NCBI GenBank assembly: GCA_947044405.1
Contig: CAMRHE010000333.1
Coordinates: 1,054,001 to 1,118,000 of the forward strand
Direction of reading: 5' to 3'
Length of the DNA stretch: 64,000 nucleotides
From: Leptodactylus fallax
Lineage: Eukaryota; Chordata; Amphibia; Anura; Leptodactylidae
Below the pieces are notes generated by a model. It was given only the letters and a program-made list of their open reading frames with translations, was not told the origin of the DNA and searched no databases. The position numbers were made by a program, and so were the translations under genes. Below are positions 58,400 to 64,000 of this stretch, one piece after another (position 1 is the stretch's first letter; each line of letters opens with the position of its first letter).

Positions 58400-59165
58400 A
58401 ATAAAAAAAAATAAGATAGAAGTTAGTCATGTAGATCAAATGTAAAGGTTATTCTACATGGATCAAGCAACAACAACAAGGACAGTGAATTAAAAGAAAA
58501 CAATGGGGGAATTATTTGAGTTTTCTGAGGGGTATTTCCATGTGCCTAATTTAATAAAAAGATGCAAATTCCCCTGAAGGAAACTGTGACTGATATTTCT
58601 GTCTTTATTTTTTATATGATTCCTTTGTACTGGAGCGTAGTTGGATCAAAAAAGGAACACATCATAAATGCATCATAAAAAATGACTACAGATAAACCAT
58701 ACCCACGTTCTCCAACAAAAGCACAAATTGATATGCTATGTGTTTATAGCCTTCAATATTTGCTCAAACATGATAAATCTGCACACAGTGTAAAATTTAG
58801 AGGGAGCCTCCCACCAATGACAGGCAATACCCCCAATGAAGGGCATTTATCAACTGCGCAATTTTTTGAGCGATTTTTAAAATGCAGCTTTTTTGCATGT
58901 GGTTTTTCCCTGCACCTAATTTACTAAAAGGTGCACAATGCGTAATAAATCTTGTGCAAAATTATCCTATACTGAGACCCATAATGCTGTGAAATGCAGT
59001 AGGTTTATTTTCATGCTGCCCAGGCAGTTGAATGCAATTGTGTCTTTTTTTAAACCTTTCTTTTAAAAAAAAAGTTGCACGTTGTAAATGCATCATAAAA
59101 TGTTACGCCAAGCCAACTTTTGCAAACGAAAAAAAGGAGAATGTCGAGCAGTGCTATGGAACAGG
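58400..59165. other. Intronic DNA
   Basis: 58560-58570 and 58915-58935 share 'cctaatttaataaaaagatgc' and 'cctaatttactaaaaggtgc'-type text, remnants of a diverged repeat. No exon is seen. Confidence 0.35.
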
Positions 59166-59169
59166 TTGA

Positions 59170-59450
59170 CCGGAAATTTGTGCCCTCTATAGTGTCCGGG
59201 CGCCATCACTACAGATCAGTTCTCATGGACTTCAATGGGAGCTGAGCTACAGTATCAGCAACCAGCCACTATACAGGGGACCACAGCCAACTGCTTTTGA
59301 CTCTGTGCCATGTATAGTATGGGCACTGGAAGCAGCCCCTAACAGCTGATCCTTGAGGGGGCTGCCTGTAGCTTCCCCACTGATCATATATTTATGGCCT
59401 ATCCTAAGGACAGACCGTGAAATAAAATTCCTGACCAACCCCTTTAAGGC
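59170..59450. repeat. MITE related to 25117-25455
   Basis: 'ctctatagtgtccgggc', 'ttcaatgggagctgagctac', 'gccactatacaggggacc', 'ggcctatcctaaggacag' and 'gaccaacccctttaagg' in order. The right end is the 'ggggttgtcc' type. Confidence 0.6.
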
Positions 59451-59698
59451 TAGAAAATGGGCAAAACTGAACAACAGTGGCATGAAAACAGACAAAAAGA
59501 ATTAAACATAAAAAGGTGCAGATGACTTGAGAAATGCACCCCAATTGCTTCTACACTTGGACAACCCCTTTAGGTAACTAATACACTTTGTCAAAGAGTT
59601 TAAGAAAAGAAACAAGCTGCAGCAAATACTGTAAAATAATGACATACATCTGCATGACCACTGAAGCCAATCACTGGCCTCATCTGTGATACCAGCAT

Positions 59699-60133
59699 TT
59701 AAAGAGAACCTCCAACAAGTCCAGCACTTTACATCATTAAATAGCCGTCCCTACACAGATTCTGGCACAGCTGGAATTTTTTCTGTAGCCTCCACCCTTC
59801 CCGGGCAATGTTAGTTTTGGTGTCTGATATTATATATAGACTCTCTACTGTCAGAAAGACGGTGTCAGGCAGGAGCAGACAAGGGGTGTGATTCTGAGCT
59901 CTGACACTGGCTGCCTCTGATTGGAGCTCTGAATCACACCTCCTCCCTGACACCGCCCTCCTGACATTACAGAGCTTAAATAACACATCAGGCACCAAAA
60001 ATAACTGCACTAAATAGTGGGGAATGTTGAGGGCTAGAGAAAAAATTCCAACTGTGCTGGAATCAGTAGAGAAGCAAATATTAACAGATGCTAAGAACTA
60101 CAATAGGTGGAGGTGGTGAAAGGTCCTCTTTAA
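59699..60133. mobile_element. TTAA-flanked 435-bp MITE
   Basis: Starts TTAAAGAGAACCTCC and ends 'gaaaggtcctctttaa'. The interior has the inverted pair 'ttagttttggtgtctgatat' and 'catcaggcaccaaaaataac', and 'gacggtgtcaggcagga' with 'ctccctgacaccgccct'. No protein is encoded. Confidence 0.7.
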
Positions 60134-60408
60134 GGCACATGAGTGCTGAGGCCAGTGATTGGCTGCAGTGGTCATGTGATTGAACACCACATCACAGCTC
60201 CAGAAAAACAAAGTATGGAGCTACCGAGATGTCAACAAGGCTTCTAGAATCCCACTTTGCCCTATAGTATGTTGGAAAAATGATGCCATCACTTTCTGGA
60301 GTATACAGTATATAGACATTATATATATACAGAACTGTGAGACTTCTGTCAGATTTCTGACCATTTGTTTGAAAAAGAAATGCAGAAACGGAATAACCCT
60401 GAGCGTAC

Positions 60409-60505
60409 CATATATATACGGGTTCTTCCTGAATTCCCGTCTTGTTTGGCTCAGTGTTTTCTTCTGTTATTTTTCTCAGTAAGGAAAATTTGGACTTTTT
60501 TCCTT
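60409..60505 (-). CDS. Exon 1 of visible part, host gene
   Basis: Acceptor 'tttattttag' precedes 60505. The exon starts with the last two bases of a split codon and encodes GKKSKFSLLRKITEENTEPN and KTGIQEEPVYI, then TG of a Cys codon. The donor GTACGC after 60408 is chosen because it alone gives the phase needed by the next exon; the GTATAT twelve bases earlier would break the frame. Basic start, then polar. Confidence 0.65.
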
Positions 60506-61080
60506 CTAAAATAAATTTAAAGAAATAAGATTTTATTTTAAAATACCATATATGCAGATGCTCTTTAAAAACTTACAAGCAAAATGTTGGGTTAAATACT
60601 TATCAAAGAGATGGTGATCCAGTGGCGGGTGTCCGCTGATACAAAGTACTGAACTTCCTTCAGTGAACACACTGGCCCAGATTTGCTAATAGTTGGACAG
60701 TGTAAATATCAACCCCACTGCCCAGCTCTGGGGTAGATGATAGAATGGAGTGGGTGCAATCAGGTACTGCCTGGCATGCAGTGGATGTCCAGTAGGTGGC
60801 GCTGCTTCCTGTGACTGGCAGTATGAGGCACCACCTGCTGTATCCACGTCAAACCAGGCAGGTTAGGGTTGCATAGAGAGGCATAGTTAGCCTTTACTAC
60901 AACAATCCAAGACCCAAAAATTCCAAGGCTCTGGGTGTGTTAGCCGTGATGGGCTGGCGAGCCAGGGCAGTGCCGTCTACTGGATCAATGACAACTGATT
61001 TAAATAAACCACTCCATTCTAGACTCAACCCCAGCTCTAGGGAGACAAACAGTGCAGAGAACTGCTGAAGAAGGATCTAT
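60506..61080. other. Upstream intron of the host gene
   Basis: No exon ending in phase 1, as needed to join exon 1 of the visible part, could be found here or further right with confidence. The preceding exons are probably beyond 64000. Confidence 0.4.
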
Positions 61081-61084
61081 GAGA

Positions 61085-61250
61085 AAGGGTGTTTTCACAC
61101 ACAGGAATTTGCCAAGGATTTGGGGGCGGATTTCTCCCCCGAATCCGAAGCAGATTCCTCCTGGAATCCGCCTCCCATTATTTTCTATGGGAAGCAGAGA
61201 TTGCAGCAGTGCGCGGAAAAAAAAGAAGTGTCCTGCTCGACCTTGCCGAT
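61085..61250. repeat. MITE half, relative of 23030-23315
   Basis: 'ttttcacacacaggaatttg', 'gggggcggatttctcccccg' and 'gattcctcctggaatccgcc' are the inverse of the 23030-23315 element. Only one half is clear. Confidence 0.55.
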
Positions 61251-61740
61251 AAAAACACATCTTGTAGATTTTGCTGCAAAGCATAGATTGCTCAACGTAC
61301 GATATTGGGATGCCAAGTCCATGTATCTTCTACTGTACAATGTCAGTAAAAAACGTTACAGCATTCAACATGCATGTACTAAAATAATGGGGGAAGATGG
61401 CTGATCAAAAACACCTTTAGGCCAAGGTCACACGTAGAATGCATCTGCTGCATTATGTCCACTACAGACATTCCGTAGCGAACTTGCCTGTGAAAAAAAG
61501 CAGCCACAGGTTTTATTCTGTAGCTGGGCCAGTTTCAACCTTTGTATTGCAAAGGCTGAAAACCACACCAAACCCGCAGGAAGAACTTCATCTGCTGCAG
61601 GTTCAAAACCCACGCACAGGAAACTTTGCTATATGGGCTTGCTTGAGAAATGCGTGGATGGGAATTGTTTAGATCCCATCTACTACACTGCTACTGTATA
61701 TTACAACAGTTAAGTCACTGTCAATTCCGTGCGTGACCAC

Positions 61741-61965
61741 TAAGGCTGAGCCCCCAGGTTGCGGAAACGCTGTTTTTTTTGTTGCAGATTTTGCTGAATT
61801 TTTTTGAGCCAAAGTCACGAATGGTTTAAAAAGGAATAGTAGATTATAAAGGAAGCTCTTAGACATTTCCCTTTTGTTAAATCCACTCCTTGCTTGGCAC
61901 AAAAAAACAGCAAAATCTGCAACAAAAAAGCAGTTTTTCCAAAACATGAGGCCTCAGCCTAAAAC
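61741..61965. mobile_element. Palindromic MITE, 'gaggccccac' family, copy 5
   Basis: Left 'aaggctgagcccccaggttg', right 'aaacatgaggcctcagcct'; the inner 'gttgcagattttgctg' pairs with 'cagcaaaatctgcaac'. Confidence 0.7.
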
Positions 61966-62189
61966 TGAAGCATGTTAAAGGGATAAATAGATAATTCTAA
62001 TCTAAGCTAAACACGCCTACCCCCCGCCTACCTTCTAAATTACTAAGTGTTTAAAAAAAAAATAATAAAAATCTATATATACTTAGATCGCCTCAGGCAC
62101 ATTTTACGATGACGTTACAGGGACCTTGTAGTTCCCCTTCTGGAAAAGGAACGCCATCTAACAAACTCAACCCTGCTCCCCCATCATAC

Positions 62190-62440
62190 TTACCTGTCTT
62201 CTAGTCCGGACCTTCTGGGCACAGGATGTCACTTCTTCTGGGCGTCCGGCACCTCCTCTTATTGACGTCTGCCAGCTGCCCACGCCTGCACAATAGAGCC
62301 AGAATGCCGGCATGCACAGTAGAGAGAGCGGCACTCCAGCTCTATTGCGGCAGGCAGACGTCAAGAAGATGAGGTGCCATTCACACAGAAGTGACGTCCA
62401 TGCCCAGAAGGTCCGGACTAAAAGACAGGCAATTATGATT
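62190..62440. repeat. Inverted-repeat MITE
   Basis: 'ctgtcttctagtccggacc' and 'cttctgggcacaggatgtca' on the left pair with 'tccatgcccagaaggtccgg' and 'actaaaagacagg' on the right. Inside, 'ttgacgtctgcc' pairs with 'ggcagacgtcaa'. Confidence 0.65.
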
Positions 62441-62722
62441 TGGGAGGGGGGGAGTGGAGTTAGTTAGGAAGGGCTAGTAGTGGGTGGACTAGCTAGGAAA
62501 ACAGGGAGGGGGTGTGAGTCAGCTCTGAGTGAAGCACAAGGCATCATGGTAGTTGTAGGAAAACACAGAACAGGAAGTTACCCATGTAAACAAATGCAGA
62601 AGATGCCAGGAGCCACAAAAGAAACCCAGAAATCACTCATAACACTACTAAAGGTAACCTATAAATAGCACTAACAGACCTTTTTTGAAAACTTTTTTTT
62701 TTTTTGGCCTGGAAAACCCATT

Positions 62723-63440
62723 TAGGCCAGGGCCCCACGTGGCGTAAATGCTGTGGTTCACCCACGGGAAAAAAAACGAGGTATTTTACAGTCACAGCAA
62801 AGTGAATAGGATTCTAGCAAATCCCATCCCTACTCTGCATTAAAACATGCACTGCGGACACGCGACGGTTTTGGAAATAGCAGCATGTCAATTATACCTA
62901 CGGAGACGCCGGCGGTTTCCCTATAGGTATAATTGAAGCAGAAAGTCCGCAGAGGAAACCTCTGAACTTTCTGTCAAAAGCGCCGCGGGGAAAAACCAGG
63001 ATGCGTTGCTGCCGCAGTTTTTCCAACAGCGCTTTTTTGATGCTGGACGCCACGTGAAGCTTTAGCCTTAGGCCCCACAATGCGGAAACACAGCTTTTTT
63101 TTTTGCCGATTTTGTTGCGTTTTTTGGAGCCAAATGCAAGGGTGGATTGAGCAAAAGGCAGAAGTGTAAGTATTTTATATATATCTCCCATTCCTCTTGT
63201 AACCAGTCTTGGCTTTGGCTCAAAAAACGCAACAAAATTTTCCCTTCTCCACATGAAAAATGTGCTGCAAGCAGGACTTTTCTCTCCGCATTTTTCCACC
63301 CTTTTCGGACAGAAACCACATTATAGTCTATGGGGTCCGCGGGTTTCCTAAGGTAACTGCTTTTTTATGCGGATTAGGTTTCCGTTCGGGTGGTCCCCAA
63401 GCGGACTCCCTGAACGCAGATGTCAACCCAGCCTTATATG
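62723..63440. repeat. MITE cluster ('ggccccac' and 'gtccgcgg' families)
   Basis: 62723-63064 runs from 'ggccagggccccacgtggcg' to 'gacgccacgtgaagctttag', with 'gcagcatgtcaattatacct' as in 7416-7725. 63065-63240 is a left half of the 'gaggccccac' MITE ('aggccccacaatgcggaaac'). 63280-63440 resembles 12480-12654 ('attatagtctatggggtcc'). Confidence 0.55.
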
Positions 63441-64000
63441 GGCGGAAGCAAAAATGAAAAACACAGGAGAAAAGCAGTGAAATATGAAAGCGTTCTTGCT
63501 GGTATTTCTGCTATGCTTCCACAGTGTTTAGCTGTGTTTTGCTACAAAAATCAAAACCCACAAAAAAGATTGAAAAAAAACATTGTGAAATCTACTTCCA
63601 AAACCTGAAACAGATTTATTCTGCCTGATGAAACAACTATGTGAACATAGGTTAAGTTCATGCAGACTTTTCTGTCAGATAGAAAAAAAAAATCTACTTC
63701 AGTGCGTTCACACTACACTGCAGCCATTGGAGAGGACTTTGAGGAAGACCATCTCAAAACCTTCTTCAATACTGGCCCTGCAGAACCCGTAACAGAAAGC
63801 TAATGGTGAGCCCCGGGTTTCGGCTATGGGTTTGTACACAAGGTTTGGCTATGTTTACATCTCTGTTGGAGTCAAAATGGTGGTGGAAAAAGTCTTGCAA
63901 GGAGGAATTTTTCTTCCGCCAATTTCAGTTTACTCAGTCAATGGGGTCCACAAGGCTTACCGCTGTTTTTGTGGTAAACCTGTTCAGTTGTTTAGTTCTC
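63441..64000. other. Non-coding DNA, repeat debris
   Basis: 'gttcacactacactgcagcc' and 'tttacatctctgttggagtc' are MITE-like fragments. No exon candidate for the minus-strand gene stands out. Confidence 0.35.

Noticed and set aside
60397..60420. Alternative donor GTATAT for the first visible exon
   Set aside because: It would end the exon in phase 0, but the next exon needs a phase-2 partner; the GTACGC donor fits.

Overview
This window is vertebrate nuclear DNA, most likely from a frog or toad (anuran). There is no bacterial-style gene packing. Instead there are small GT-AG exons separated by kilobase introns, at least seven Tc1/mariner-type insertions or fragments, a DIRS-type tyrosine-recombinase retroelement, LINE fragments and many inverted-repeat MITEs. 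Several of these resemble repeat families I associate with anuran genomes. The species call is inference: I could not run a search.

Layout. Positions 1 to about 22.4 kb hold no host gene I can support. A GC-rich start is followed by an L1-like LINE remnant, a TTAA-flanked MITE, a Tc1 element (1746-3330, minus strand) inserted into an older repeat, a decayed Tc1-like transposase (6.35-7.1 kb), a 5'-truncated second Tc1 copy (8957-9867), a near-perfect 420-bp palindromic MITE (11495-11914) and many smaller MITEs.

From 60505 down to 22516 the minus strand carries the one host gene I can reconstruct. It has fourteen small exons whose reading phases agree at all thirteen junctions. They encode the last 386 residues of a serine-, acid- and asparagine-rich protein that I do not recognise, ending in TAA at 22516-22518 with an AATAAA signal about 28 bases further on. 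The 5' part lies beyond the right edge. Two neighbouring exons (47.2 and 45.5 kb) are a tandem duplication, and the later copy has lost its original splice donor.

Introns of this gene carry most of the mobile DNA. These include a Tc1 element (27386-30559) split by a 5'-truncated LINE with an open reverse-transcriptase frame, decayed Tc1-like copies at 24.7-25.8, 31.5 and 38.1-39.5 kb, a hAT-like MITE with an 8-bp target duplication, a 56-bp minisatellite of about 14 units, and a possible solo LTR with enhancer-like 45-bp repeats.

The most unusual structure is a DIRS-like element at 51306-54700. It has about 120-bp inverted terminal repeats with few differences, an internal region complementary to its ends, and decayed reverse-transcriptase, RNase H and tyrosine-recombinase coding on the minus strand. 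No tRNA, rRNA or CRISPR array was seen.
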